From positions 124,001 through 188,000 of the forward strand of contig NC_015682.1 of NCBI RefSeq assembly GCF_000215975.1: a DNA stretch of 64,000 nucleotides, in the 5' to 3' direction. Under the pieces are notes generated by a model that did not search any database, was not told the DNA's origin, and worked only from the letters and a program-made list of their open reading frames with translations. The position numbers and the translations under genes are program-made. The stretch is from Thermodesulfobacterium geofontis OPF15. GTDB taxonomy: Bacteria; Desulfobacterota; Thermodesulfobacteria; Thermodesulfobacteriales; Thermodesulfobacteriaceae. How positions within the stretch are numbered: position 1 is the first letter of the stretch; each line of letters starts with the position of its first letter. Positions 15,980 to 25,085 of this stretch are shown here, in pieces.

Positions 15980-18900
15980 ATGCCTTACCTTACTGAAAAC
16001 TATCTTGTTGAGAAGCCAGCAATTAATTGGTTTCAAGACATCGGATACTCTTATGTTCATGGCTCGTATTTAATTCCTGATGCAGGCGAAAGAGAATCTT
16101 ATAGACACTGTATTCTTAAAAGGAGATTTCTAAATGCTATCCAAAGGCTAAATCCTTGGCTTACAAATACATTGGCAGAAGAGGTTTATAAACGAGTTAT
16201 AGAGCTTGACCACCCAGATTTTATTATCAAAGGAAAGCTATTTTATGACCTTTTAACAAACGGAGTAAAGCTTACCTTTAAGGAAGGAAAAGAAGAAAGA
16301 ACTAAAATTGTTAAACTGATAGATTTTGAAAGCATAGAAAATAACGATTTTCTTATTGCAAATCAGTTTAAAGTGGAATATCAGTATGAAAGAGAGCAAT
16401 ATAAAATACCCGACCTTGTAGTGTTTATAAACGGCATACCTATAGCAGTTTTTGAGCTAAAAAGTTTAAATGCCGAAGAAACCGCAAAGGATGCCTTTTT
16501 AGACCATCAGAGAAAGATAAAAGATATCCCTCAACTTTATGTTTATTCGCAAATTATCGTTGCTTCAGATGGATACGAAACTAAATACGGTTCACCTACG
16601 AGCGATTGGGAAAGGTTCTTTGTTTGGGAAGGTATGTTAAGCGACGATGATGTAGAGGTTGAAGAGATTGCAGATGGCTATTATAAATACATCTATAATG
16701 GCAAAGAAATAACTTCTCTTGAACTATTGATTAAAGGATTGTTTAGAAAGGAGCATATCCTTGAATTCATTAATGATTTTGTCTTTTATGAAAAAGACGG
16801 AGAAACATATAAGAAAAAGATAGCAGGATATCATCAGTTCTATACTGTTAAGAAAGCTATTCAGAGAACGATTGATTGCGTTTTATACGGTAAAACTCCA
16901 GAAGAAAAAAGAATAGGTGTAGTGTGGCATACTCAAGGATCTGGTAAATCTTTAACCATGCTTTTTTATGCTAAAAAAGCTTTAAAGGTAAAAGAACTTG
17001 AAAATCCACTACTAATTTTTATTACCGATAGAAGGGAACTTGACGAACAACTTTATAAGCTTTTCTCGCAGTTTTCCAATGCTAAACAAGCAGAAAGTAT
17101 AAAAGATTTACAAGAAACTATTAGAACTATTGAGGGAAGTATAATATTTACTACCATTCAAAAATTTGGTAAAAGAAAGGCTGAAGAATATCCCTTCCTT
17201 ACGGAAAGGAAAAACATTATCGTTATTGCTGATGAAGCTCATAGAAGCCAATATAGGGAGCTTGCTCAAAATTTAAGAAAAGCCATTCCAAATGCTTCAT
17301 TTATGGGATTTACCGCAACTCCTATAGAACTTCAAGATCGTGATACCTACCTTGTATTTGGAGAACCAATAAGTGTTTATCCGATGGATAAAGCACTCAG
17401 GCACAAAATAATAGTGCCTATCTATTATGAACCAAGGCTTGCAGAACTTCATTTAACAAATGAGTTTATAGATGAAGAGTTTGAAGAACTCTCCGAAGGT
17501 CTTGAACCGGAATTGAAAGAACATTTAAAGAAAAAATATGCAAGACTTGAAGAATTGATCTTAAATCAAGAGCGGTTAGAAAAGATAGCCAAAGACATCG
17601 TTGAGCATTTCAATAAAAGAGTTGAAACACTGGAAGGGAAAGGCATGATAGTTGTTATTTCAAGAAAGGTTGCGGTTGAGCTATATAAAGCTATTAAAAA
17701 AATTCCAAATGCTCCATCAATAGAAGTAGTCATATCAGGGAACAAACAAAGGGACCCTGAGGATTATCATCCGTTTATTAGAAAAGAGAAAGATTTAGAG
17801 GATTTGCTAAATAATTTTAAAAATCCAGAAAAAGACCCAAAGATAGTAATCGTAGTAGACATGCTTTTAACTGGCTTTGATGTCCCTTGTCTTCATACTA
17901 TGTATTTTGATAAACCTATGAAAAATCATAGTCTTATTCAAGCCATAGCCAGGGTAAATAGAGTGTTTAAGGATAAACCTGCTGGTTTAATCGTTGATTA
18001 TATAGGAATTGCTGATGATTTGAGAAAATCTTTGAGCCAATATACCCTTTCAGCTATAAATCAAGTTTTAACCAATATAAATGAAGTGATAGATGTTTTA
18101 AAAGAAAAATATGATATTGTTTCTTCTATGTTTTATGGTTTAAATTATCAAAACTGGAAAAGATTAAAGCCCGAAGAATTAGCTCAATTAACAGTTACAG
18201 CATACAATTTATTACACTCAGAAGATTTGAAGAAAAAATTTATTAAAAACTATCTTGCTCTTAAGAAAGCTTATGCTTTAGCAAGCCCTCATCTTGAAAC
18301 AATTAAAATAAAAGATGATATAATGTTTTTTGAGATGATTAAAAAGATGATCGTAAAGTATTCAAGCACTTCAAGAAAAGAAATATCAAGAGAATTAGAA
18401 TACGAAATTTCTCAACTTATCTCGAGAAGTATATCAGCAGAGGAACCGGTTGATATTTTTTCATTAATTAAAAAAGACAAACCAGATATATCTATTTTAA
18501 ATGAGGAACTACTTTCTAAGATAGCAAATTTAGCTCAAAAAAATTATGCAGTTGACCTTTTAATGAAGCTTATTAAAGATGAAATTAAAACAAGAATAAG
18601 AATAAATCCATATAGATATAAAAGCTTGTATGAAAGATTGCAAAAGTTGATCGAAATGTATAATATAAAACTTATAAGCACCGTTGATGTAATAAACGAG
18701 TTAATAGAAATAGCTAAGGAAATAAAGAAGAAATTAAATGAAGGTAAAGAATTAGATTTAACAGAAGAAGAGTTAGCTTTTTATGATATGTTATTGAAAG
18801 AAGGTGTATTTAGAAACAAAGAAGAAATAATTTATGTAGTAAAAGAAATCAAAAAAACAATTGGTACATTTGTTAAAATTGTAGATTGGAATAAAAAAGA

Positions 18901-19036
18901 AACTTTAAGAGCAAGAATTAAAGTAGCTATAAAGGAGATATTAGCTAAGGTATTAGAAATGAGAGTAGGATACGAAAAGATAAATAAAATCACTTCTGAA
19001 ATTTATGAACAAATAGAAATGTTACATGCTGCATAA
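15980..19036 (+). CDS. hsdR: Type I restriction enzyme endonuclease/translocase subunit HsdR
   Basis: HsdR translocates DNA with ATP and cleaves unmethylated targets away from the recognition site. The 1018-aa protein has the PD-(D/E)xK nuclease near the N-terminus (D145, then E159 and K161 in FELKS), Walker A TQGSGKS (318-324), DEAH (418-421), motif III GFTATP and a second helicase domain with IARVNRVF. The C-terminal helical region is complete. It is preceded by a short direct repeat of AAACTTTAA rather than a clear ribosome binding site. It closes the cassette; the right nfi repeat starts 17 bp later. Confidence 0.96.
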   Translation: MPYLTENYLVEKPAINWFQDIGYSYVHGSYLIPDAGERESYRHCILKRRFLNAIQRLNPWLTNTLAEEVYKRVIELDHPDFIIKGKLFYDLLTNGVKLTFKEGKEERTKIVKLIDFESIENNDFLIANQFKVEYQYEREQYKIPDLVVFINGIPIAVFELKSLNAEETAKDAFLDHQRKIKDIPQLYVYSQIIVASDGYETKYGSPTSDWERFFVWEGMLSDDDVEVEEIADGYYKYIYNGKEITSLELLIKGLFRKEHILEFINDFVFYEKDGETYKKKIAGYHQFYTVKKAIQRTIDCVLYGKTPEEKRIGVVWHTQGSGKSLTMLFYAKKALKVKELENPLLIFITDRRELDEQLYKLFSQFSNAKQAESIKDLQETIRTIEGSIIFTTIQKFGKRKAEEYPFLTERKNIIVIADEAHRSQYRELAQNLRKAIPNASFMGFTATPIELQDRDTYLVFGEPISVYPMDKALRHKIIVPIYYEPRLAELHLTNEFIDEEFEELSEGLEPELKEHLKKKYARLEELILNQERLEKIAKDIVEHFNKRVETLEGKGMIVVISRKVAVELYKAIKKIPNAPSIEVVISGNKQRDPEDYHPFIRKEKDLEDLLNNFKNPEKDPKIVIVVDMLLTGFDVPCLHTMYFDKPMKNHSLIQAIARVNRVFKDKPAGLIVDYIGIADDLRKSLSQYTLSAINQVLTNINEVIDVLKEKYDIVSSMFYGLNYQNWKRLKPEELAQLTVTAYNLLHSEDLKKKFIKNYLALKKAYALASPHLETIKIKDDIMFFEMIKKMIVKYSSTSRKEISRELEYEISQLISRSISAEEPVDIFSLIKKDKPDISILNEELLSKIANLAQKNYAVDLLMKLIKDEIKTRIRINPYRYKSLYERLQKLIEMYNIKLISTVDVINELIEIAKEIKKKLNEGKELDLTEEELAFYDMLLKEGVFRNKEEIIYVVKEIKKTIGTFVKIVDWNKKETLRARIKVAIKEILAKVLEMRVGYEKINKITSEIYEQIEMLHAA

Positions 19037-19053
19037 ACTACTCTAAACTTTGA

Positions 19054-19111
19054 CTTAAGACTCGCCCACAATCTTTTACAAAGATTAAGAAGACAAATTT
19101 TAGGTAAATAG
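19054..19111 (+). repeat. Right 58-bp direct repeat: orphan 3' end of nfi
   Basis: This non-coding relic would read [18 protein letters not shown] and a TAG stop in the nfi frame. It differs from the end of intact nfi at five positions: two silent changes, K to R, V to I, and TAA to TAG. Such conservative change means it comes from a once functional nfi. It ends 7 bp from the mscL stop, the close convergent spacing typical of this genome, so it is probably the original chromosomal end of nfi. Confidence 0.88.
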
Positions 19112-19118
19112 AAATAGC

Positions 19119-19490
19119 TTAAGCTTTCTTTTTTAGTTCTGCAAGAATCTCACGAAGAAGTTTAACTTCTTCTGAAGGCTCAACAGGCGTTTCTTTAGTT
19201 TCTTCTTTCTTTCTTTTTGCCAATTCATTCATAGGAACTATTACAAGAAAATAGATTGCTGTTGAAACAAAAAGAAAGTTTATTATAGCATTTAAAAACC
19301 TGCCCAAAACAATAGGTCCAATCTTTAATCCTGAAAAATCAGGAACACCTATCAAAGTTCCTATTACAGGAGTAATAACATCTGCAACTAAAGAATTTAC
19401 CACTTGACCAAAAGCAGTACCAATAACAACAGCTACTGCAATATCAATTACATTGCCTCTCATTATAAATTCCTTATAACCTTTGAGCAT
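19119..19490 (-). CDS. mscL: Large-conductance mechanosensitive channel MscL
   Basis: MscL opens under membrane tension to release solutes on osmotic downshock. The 123-aa protein has the N-terminal helix MLKGYKEFIMRGNVIDIAVA, the pore-lining segment with GTAFGQVVNSLVAD, a second transmembrane helix (about 66-88) and a charged C-terminal bundle (SEEVKLLREILAELKKK). AGGAGGTG precedes the ATG. Its upstream region runs straight into the P-type ATPase remnant, so its promoter must lie there. Confidence 0.96.
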   Translation of the reverse strand: MLKGYKEFIMRGNVIDIAVAVVIGTAFGQVVNSLVADVITPVIGTLIGVPDFSGLKIGPIVLGRFLNAIINFLFVSTAIYFLVIVPMNELAKRKKEETKETPVEPSEEVKLLREILAELKKKA

Positions 19491-19517
19491 AAAACACCTC
19501 CTACAATTTTTACATAA

Positions 19518-20789
19518 TCAACAAGATTTTTTAGAATTTAAATGCCTTTTTATAAACTTTTCTATTTCTACGGCTATAAAGACGATGGAAGAAAAACAAA
19601 AGGTAAGGGCTAATTCTTTTAAAGAAAGGGGTTGGGTATGAAATAATTTATTAAAAATGGGACAATAAATGATAGCAAGTTGTAAAAAAAATGCTAAATA
19701 CTACTGAAAAAAGTAATACTTTGTTAGAAAAAATTCCTATTTTAAAAAGGGATTCCTTTTCAGACCTTATGGCAAGAACATGTCCTAATTGGCTTAAACA
19801 TAAAACAGAAAATACCATGGTCTGCCAATGCATATGGTATTTAAGAGCTAAAGCCAGAGTAAAAAGAGAGACTGCCCCCATTAGTAATCCTACCCAAATG
19901 ATATGAGTCCAAAGCCCATGGGCAAAAATGCTTTCTTTTGGATGCCTCGGAGGTCTCTGCATTATATCTTTTTCTGCTATCTCTCCTGATAAAGCTATCC
20001 CTAGAAGCCCATCAGTAATAAGATTGATCCAAAGAATGTGGACCGGTAAACTTCTGTTCCACTTCCCATAGCAACACCTATGTCAGCCTTTTTCAAAGCT
20101 GGTGCATCATTTACCCCATCTCCTGTCATAGAAACAAATTGCCCTTTATCTTGTAAAGCTTTTACGATTTTTAATTTTTGCTCAGGAGAAGTCCTTGCAT
20201 AAACCTTTATTTTTTCTACTCTTTTCTCAAACTCCTCTAAATCCATTTCTTCTAATTCCTTTCCTGTGATTAAAACCTCTTCTATAGGATCATTTTTTTC
20301 AACGATTTCAAGTTCCTTAGCAATAGCATAGGCAGTTACAGGATGGTCTCCTGTTATCATAACTACTTTTATTCCTGCAGATTTACAAAGGGCTATAGAT
20401 TCTTTGACCTCCTCTCTTGGAGGATCAATCATTCCACAAAAACCAAGAAAGATTAAATGACTTTCAAGAGCGGAAGTCTCTGAAATATCGGTTGTTTCTT
20501 TATAGGAAAAAGCTAAAAGCCCCATCCCTCTTTTAGCGAACTTTAAAGCCCTATCAAAAATTTCTCTTTTTATGGCTTCAGTAATAGAAATTACCTTTCC
20601 TTCAATTAAGATAAAACCTGATTTTTCAAGAATGGTTTCTAAGGCTCCTTTAGTAAAAATAAGATAACCATTTTCCTTTTTATGGACTGTGGTCATAGCT
20701 TTTCTTTTTGGATCAAAGGGAATTTCAAAAACCCGTGGGAATTTCTTTTGAAGCTCTATTTTAGAAGCACTTTTTTGAAAATATTCCAT
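19518..20789 (-). pseudogene. Decayed P-type cation-transporting ATPase
   Basis: Three pieces of one P-type ATPase survive on the minus strand. 20789 to about 20050 encodes the nucleotide-binding and phosphorylation-domain part (PFDPKRKAMTTVH, MITGDHP, TGDGVNDAPALKKADIG). About 20050 to 19695 resumes in another frame at PVHILWINLITDG and continues with MQRPPRHPKES. After a further shift at an 8-A tract (19684-19691), 19683-19518 gives the true C-terminus (FNKLFHTQPLSLKEL). The actuator domain, the first four membrane helices, the DKTGT phosphorylation site and about 70 residues after GSGTEV are missing. The type resembles calcium-type (PMCA/SERCA-like) bacterial pumps. Confidence 0.85.
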
Positions 20790-20822
20790 TTAGATGCCCA
20801 TTTTAATAAAAAATTTATAAGA

Positions 20823-20850
20823 TTGCAATTATATATTTCTATGTTAGAAT
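20823..20850 (+). promoter_or_regulatory. Putative promoter of the flavin reductase-like operon
   Basis: TTGCAA (20823-20828), 16 bp, TAGAAT (20845-20850), followed by AAGGAGGAAAG before the ATG at 20883. Confidence 0.45.
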
Positions 20851-20882
20851 GGTTTTAAATTGGCAACGCAAGGAGGAAAGAA

Positions 20883-21362
20883 ATGGGATTACAAAAAATT
20901 ATAACTACTTATATACCACAGGGGGTTTTTATAGTAACTTCAAAAATGAATGATAAAATTAATGGAATGACAGCTGCTTGGGTTTCTCAAGTTTCTTTTA
21001 GACCAAGGCTTCTTGCAGTGGCTATTGCTCCCCAAAGATATACTTATGAGTTCATCAAAAGTTCAGGATTATTTTGTATAAATACTTTAAGTAGAGACCA
21101 AATTGATCTTGCCAAACATTTTGGATTTAAAAGCGGAAGAAGTGTTAATAAATTTGAGAATATTCCTTATACTTATTCTTTAAATGGATGTCCTGTTTTA
21201 AAAGATGCTATAGCCTATTTTGAATGTCATGTAGTAGGTGAATGTCAAGCAGGAGATCATATGATTGTCATTGGTGAAGTAACTGATCATCAAGTTTTAA
21301 AAGAAGGTGTTGAACCTTTAATTTTCAAATGGGACGATTTCTTTGGAGGAGTAGAAGGTTAG
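20883..21362 (+). CDS. Flavin reductase-like domain protein (FMN-binding split barrel)
   Basis: The 159-aa protein fits the flavin reductase-like/DIM6 family (PF01613), which binds FMN and serves as flavin or rubredoxin-linked reductase. Diagnostic parts are GVFIVTSKMNDKINGMTAAW near the N-terminus, PRLLAVAIAP, FCINTL, and GDHMIVIGEV near the end. The partner is unknown; in anaerobes such proteins often work in oxygen detoxification. A strong AAGGAGG precedes the ATG. A TPR protein gene follows after 10 bp. Confidence 0.85.
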   Translation: MGLQKIITTYIPQGVFIVTSKMNDKINGMTAAWVSQVSFRPRLLAVAIAPQRYTYEFIKSSGLFCINTLSRDQIDLAKHFGFKSGRSVNKFENIPYTYSLNGCPVLKDAIAYFECHVVGECQAGDHMIVIGEVTDHQVLKEGVEPLIFKWDDFFGGVEG

Positions 21363-21372
21363 AGGTTTTTAA

Positions 21373-21984
21373 ATGGATTTATCTGAAAAATTACTTTCTT
21401 TTCATGAAAAATTAGCTCGTTTTTTTGAAAAATATCTTAGAGCAATCTTAGCATTAATAATTATTCTTTTATTAATCACATTTTTGTGGATAGGTTTCAG
21501 CTATTATAAATCTAAAAAAGAAAAAGAAGCAAGTTTAAAACTTATGGAGGTTGTAAAAGCAGAAAATATAATTTCTGCTTTACAAGAAGTAAAAGAAAAA
21601 TACAAAGGAACCCAAGCTTCCCTTCAAGCATCCCTTCTTTTATTAGACTACTATTATACCCAAAAAAATTATCAGGAAATGCAAAAACTTATAGAGGAAT
21701 TACAAAAAGAATACCCCAAAAAAATGAGAGGAGTAATCTTATATGGAAAAGCTAAAACTTTAGAAATCAACGGAGATTTTAATAGGGCTTTAGAAATTTA
21801 TAAAGAGGTTTCAAAGGTGCAACCAGAATTAAATTTCTTGACCTATTTAGATATAGCAAGAATTGCAGAAAATTTAGGAAAGTTTGATTTGGCAAAAGAA
21901 TATTATCAAAAATATTTGAAAGAATCTAAAATCAAAAATAGTGGGTTTGTGGAATATAAACTTTATGAATTAAGTAAAAAATGA
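21373..21984 (+). CDS. Membrane-anchored TPR protein (YfgM-like)
   Basis: The 203-aa protein has one N-terminal transmembrane helix (about 24-46, LRAILALIIILLLITFLWIG) followed by helical tetratricopeptide-like repeats (FNRALEIYKEVSKVQPE, FDLAKEYYQKYLKES). The layout matches the YfgM/TPR_21 group of inner membrane proteins associated with secretion or envelope quality control. The role here is unproven. It overlaps the next gene by 4 bp (ATGA). Confidence 0.75.
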   Translation: MDLSEKLLSFHEKLARFFEKYLRAILALIIILLLITFLWIGFSYYKSKKEKEASLKLMEVVKAENIISALQEVKEKYKGTQASLQASLLLLDYYYTQKNYQEMQKLIEELQKEYPKKMRGVILYGKAKTLEINGDFNRALEIYKEVSKVQPELNFLTYLDIARIAENLGKFDLAKEYYQKYLKESKIKNSGFVEYKLYELSKK

Positions 21985-22442
21985 CCCTCTCTATTTTTAA
22001 AAAAATTGCCGAAGAAAGAATAAGAAGAGCTATGGAAGAAGGATTATTTAATAATTTAGAATATAAAGGAAAACCCATAGAATTAAAAGAAGATCCTTTT
22101 GTTCCAGAAGATTTAAGAGTAGTTTATAGAATTCTTAAAAATGCAGGATTTTTACCTAAGGAAGTAGAATTAAGAAAGGAAATTTCTAAAATGGAAGAGC
22201 TTTTAGATGAAGAGGTAGGAGAAGCCTATTTAAAAGTAAGAAAATTAACTGCTCTCATTTTCCAATTAAGTCAAATAAGAAAGGGACCTGTTAATTTGGA
22301 AGAAAGTGAATATTATTATAAAATAGCAGAAAAAGTGAAACTTGCTAAACATCAAATACCCTCTGACAAATCTAAAGAAATTGATTGGGCTAAATTACAA
22401 AATCAACTTTATATCTCAGCTCTTAAAAGAAGAAAAAAATAG
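21981..22442 (+). CDS. DUF1992 (DnaJ-homologue-C28-like) protein
   Basis: The 153-aa protein begins with the DUF1992 signature: IFKKIAEERIRRAMEEG, FNNLEYKGKPIEL, and EDLRVVYRILKNAGFLP. This domain is found alone in bacteria and in DNAJC28 of animals. Its bacterial role is not established. The C-terminal half is helical and charged. It is translationally coupled to the TPR gene. Confidence 0.85.
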   Translation: MTLSIFKKIAEERIRRAMEEGLFNNLEYKGKPIELKEDPFVPEDLRVVYRILKNAGFLPKEVELRKEISKMEELLDEEVGEAYLKVRKLTALIFQLSQIRKGPVNLEESEYYYKIAEKVKLAKHQIPSDKSKEIDWAKLQNQLYISALKRRKK

Positions 22443-22458
22443 ATAAAAAACTTCATAC

Positions 22459-23601
22459 ATGGATCTTAAGTCTAAGAATCTTTCTGATGAATTTTTCATG
22501 AAAATTGCTGTTAAAGAAGGTTATAAAGGGTTAGGCTGGACTTCACCTAATCCTCCTGTTGGAGCTGTTCTTATAGATCCTTTAAATAAAAAAATTATAG
22601 CTAAAGGATATCATAAAAAATTTGGTTATCCCCATGCAGAAGTAGAAGCTATAAATAGAGCTAAGGAGAAAGCAAAAGGAAGTATTCTTTATGTCACTTT
22701 AGAACCTTGCTCTCATTATGGGAAAACCCCTCCCTGTACAGAAAAAATTATAGAAGCTGGTATTTCAAAAGTTGTATGTGGAATAAGAGACCCTAATCCA
22801 ATAGCTAAAGGAGGTTTAGAATATTTAAAATCAAAAGGTATAGAAGTAAAGGTTGGAGTTTTAGAAAGGGAAGTGAAAATTCTCACCAGATTTTTTTTAA
22901 GTCATATTTTAAGAAAAAGACCCTGGGTAATAATGAAAGTAGCGTCAAGCCTTGATGGGAGGATAGCAGTTTCTACAGGAGAATCAAAATGGATTACAGG
23001 AGAAAAAGCAAGAAAATATGCTCACAAATTAAGACATATTTGTGATGCCATATTAGTGGGAAAAAATACTATTTTAAAAGATAATCCAGATTTAACCTGT
23101 AGATTAGTAAAAGGGAAAAATCCTATAAGAATCGTCCTTGATACTTACTTGAGTTTAGATCCTAATTTTAAGATTTTTGAGGTTAATAAAAATAAAAAAA
23201 CAATTATAGTTTGCGGAGAAAAAGCAGATCTTCAAAAGGAAAAAATTTTAAAAGCCAGAGGAATTGAGGTATGGAGACTTCCTTTAGAAAGAGAAAAAAT
23301 TGATTTAAATGCCCTTTTAGAAAAATGTAATGAAAATAATATATGCTCTATTCTTGTAGAGGGTGGCGGAAAAGTTCATGGAAGTTTTCTTGAAAAAAAC
23401 TTAGTAGATGAAATCTTCTATATAATAGGTCCTGTTATTATAGGAGATAGAGAAGGAATTTTAGCAATAGAAAGAGAGCCTATTAAAAGTCTTAAAGAAG
23501 CTTTATTTTTAAAAAACTTAAAAGTAAAAAAAATGGGAGATTCTTTCTTATTTCACTGTTTTACCAATGAAGGATTTAAGCTTTTAAATACTCCTTTATA
23601 A
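22459..23601 (+). CDS. ribD: Bifunctional riboflavin biosynthesis deaminase/reductase RibD
   Basis: RibD performs the deamination and side-chain reduction after GTP cyclohydrolase II in riboflavin synthesis. The 380-aa fusion has the deaminase with zinc ligands H59 (HAE, 59-61), C84 and C93 (PCSHYGKTPPC), then a reductase domain from about 150 (MKVASSLDGRIA, STGESKWITG, SILVEGGGKVHGSFL). No ribosome binding site is visible before the ATG. The 3' end overlaps the convergent coaE by 26 bp. Confidence 0.95.
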   Translation: MDLKSKNLSDEFFMKIAVKEGYKGLGWTSPNPPVGAVLIDPLNKKIIAKGYHKKFGYPHAEVEAINRAKEKAKGSILYVTLEPCSHYGKTPPCTEKIIEAGISKVVCGIRDPNPIAKGGLEYLKSKGIEVKVGVLEREVKILTRFFLSHILRKRPWVIMKVASSLDGRIAVSTGESKWITGEKARKYAHKLRHICDAILVGKNTILKDNPDLTCRLVKGKNPIRIVLDTYLSLDPNFKIFEVNKNKKTIIVCGEKADLQKEKILKARGIEVWRLPLEREKIDLNALLEKCNENNICSILVEGGGKVHGSFLEKNLVDEIFYIIGPVIIGDREGILAIEREPIKSLKEALFLKNLKVKKMGDSFLFHCFTNEGFKLLNTPL

Positions 23602-24160
23602 TTTCTTTAAGTTCCTTTTCTAAGTCTTCTATGCTTTTTTCTGAAAAAATAATTCTATGAGCCCTTTTTTCTTTCTCAGAAAGAGGAAGCTGTAATTTAA
23701 GAATCCCTTCTCCCATTTTTTCATCTAATCCTTTTTTTAATATCCTTTCCTTTTGAACTTTTTCTGAACAACTTACAACCCATATTTCATCAAAAAAACT
23801 TTCCCATCCAGCTTCAAAAAGAAGGGGAACCTCAAAAAAAAGAATTTTTTCTTCTTTATTAGCATTAATAAATTCTATACATTTTTTCTTTACTAAAGGA
23901 TGAAATAAGGCTTCCAGTTCTTTCTTAAATTCTTGATTTTCTAAAATTTTTTCTAAAATTTTCTTTTTATTTAATTTTCCATCAGGCTCAAGAATTTCTT
24001 CTCCAAAAATTCCTATAACTCTTTTTTTTATTTCCGGATCTTCATATAAATTTCTAACTACTTCATCACAAGAAAAGGTAGCAAAACCTAAATTTTGTAG
24101 AATTTTAAGAACTGTAGATTTCCCAGTAGCTAAACTTCCTGTAATAGCTATTTTTTTCAT
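23576..24160 (-). CDS. coaE: Dephospho-CoA kinase
   Basis: CoaE phosphorylates dephospho-CoA in the last step of coenzyme A synthesis. The 194-aa protein has the P-loop GSLATGKST (8-16), the CDEVVRNLY substrate segment, HPLVKKK and FFEVPLLFEAGWE. It ends the minus-strand operon that begins with the M23 peptidase and overlaps rluD by 4 bp. Its 3' end overlaps ribD by 26 bp. Confidence 0.94.
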   Translation of the reverse strand: MKKIAITGSLATGKSTVLKILQNLGFATFSCDEVVRNLYEDPEIKKRVIGIFGEEILEPDGKLNKKKILEKILENQEFKKELEALFHPLVKKKCIEFINANKEEKILFFEVPLLFEAGWESFFDEIWVVSCSEKVQKERILKKGLDEKMGEGILKLQLPLSEKEKRAHRIIFSEKSIEDLEKELKEIIKEYLKA

Positions 24161-25077
24161 CTTGAGTCTTTTAATTTTTCTATGTAACTTTGGAACTCCT
24201 CTGGAATAGGGACTCTAAATTTCATTTCTTCATTAGTTCTTGGATGTTTAAAGACAATTTCGTAGGCATGTAGCATAAGCCTTGGAGGCTTAGGAAGATT
24301 ATGTTTTAAACCTCCATAAATTGGATCTCCTAAAATGGGATGACCTATATAAGAGAATTGAACCCTTATTTGATGAGTCCTTCCTGTAACTGGTTTAGCT
24401 AAAACTAAGGAAGCTTTATTAAAAATTTCTAAAACTTCATAAAAAGTAATAGCTAATTTTCCTTCTTTTAAAACTGCCATTTTTTTGCGAGCAATTGGGT
24501 GCCTTCCTATAAAGGTTTCAATTTTTCCTTTTTTCTGAGTTAATCTGCCATAGACAAGAGCTATATAGTTTTTTTCAATTAATCTTTCTTTAAAAGCTTC
24601 TACAAGCTTTTTGTGGGCAAAATCATTTTTGGCAACAAGCATAATACCTGATGTATCCTTATCAAGTCTATGTACAATACCTGGTCTTATTTTACCACCA
24701 ATTCCTGAAAGATTTTTTAGCTTTAAAATGAGTCCATGAACTAAAGTATCATCATAATGTCCAGGTGCTGGATGAACCACTATTCCTGAAGGCTTATTTA
24801 TAACTGCTATGTCTTCATCTTCATAAATAATTTCAAAAGGAATATCTCTTGGTTGAATCTCAATTTCTCTATCAGGAGGAATGAAAACTTTTATTTTTTC
24901 CCCTCTTTTGATTTTATAACTTGCCTTAGAAGGTTTAAAATTTACTAATACATAATTCTCTTTAATAAGAGTCTGAATTCTACTTCTACTTAATTGGGGG
25001 AGTTTTTCTTTTATAAAAATATCAAGCCTTTTAGCCTCATCCTCAGGGGAAACTTCAAAGAGATATTCTTGATTCAT
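24157..25077 (-). CDS. rluD: RluA-family 23S rRNA pseudouridine synthase (RluD-like)
   Basis: The 306-aa protein has an N-terminal S4 RNA-binding domain (about 15-70, RSRIQTLIKENYVLVN) and the catalytic pseudouridine synthase domain with HRLDKDTSG (136-144), in which D139 is the nucleophile. The S4 domain and length favour RluD, which modifies helix 69 of 23S rRNA. RluC or another RluA type is possible. It sits between bactofilin and coaE. Confidence 0.88.
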   Translation of the reverse strand: MNQEYLFEVSPEDEAKRLDIFIKEKLPQLSRSRIQTLIKENYVLVNFKPSKASYKIKRGEKIKVFIPPDREIEIQPRDIPFEIIYEDEDIAVINKPSGIVVHPAPGHYDDTLVHGLILKLKNLSGIGGKIRPGIVHRLDKDTSGIMLVAKNDFAHKKLVEAFKERLIEKNYIALVYGRLTQKKGKIETFIGRHPIARKKMAVLKEGKLAITFYEVLEIFNKASLVLAKPVTGRTHQIRVQFSYIGHPILGDPIYGGLKHNLPKPPRLMLHAYEIVFKHPRTNEEMKFRVPIPEEFQSYIEKLKDSR

Positions 25078-25085
25078 TTAAAATT

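Larger units (their letters stand above)
11203..19111. mobile_element. Putative inserted defence cassette bounded by nfi 3'-end repeats
   Basis: About 7.9 kb holding hsdM, a membrane/TIR pair, hsdS, a MntA/HepT-like pair and hsdR lies between two direct copies of the nfi 3' end. Codon choice in hsdM (more AAG, GGG, CGT and GC-ending codons) looks unlike the flanking AT-ending genes. There is no integrase, transposase or terminal inverted repeat. The route of entry is unknown: homologous exchange with a related donor, or integration by an enzyme supplied elsewhere. Confidence 0.65.

Noticed and set aside
11261-19053. Cassette as a classical transposon or prophage
   Set aside because: No transposase, integrase, phage gene, terminal inverted repeat or short target duplication is present; the flanks are gene-end copies instead.
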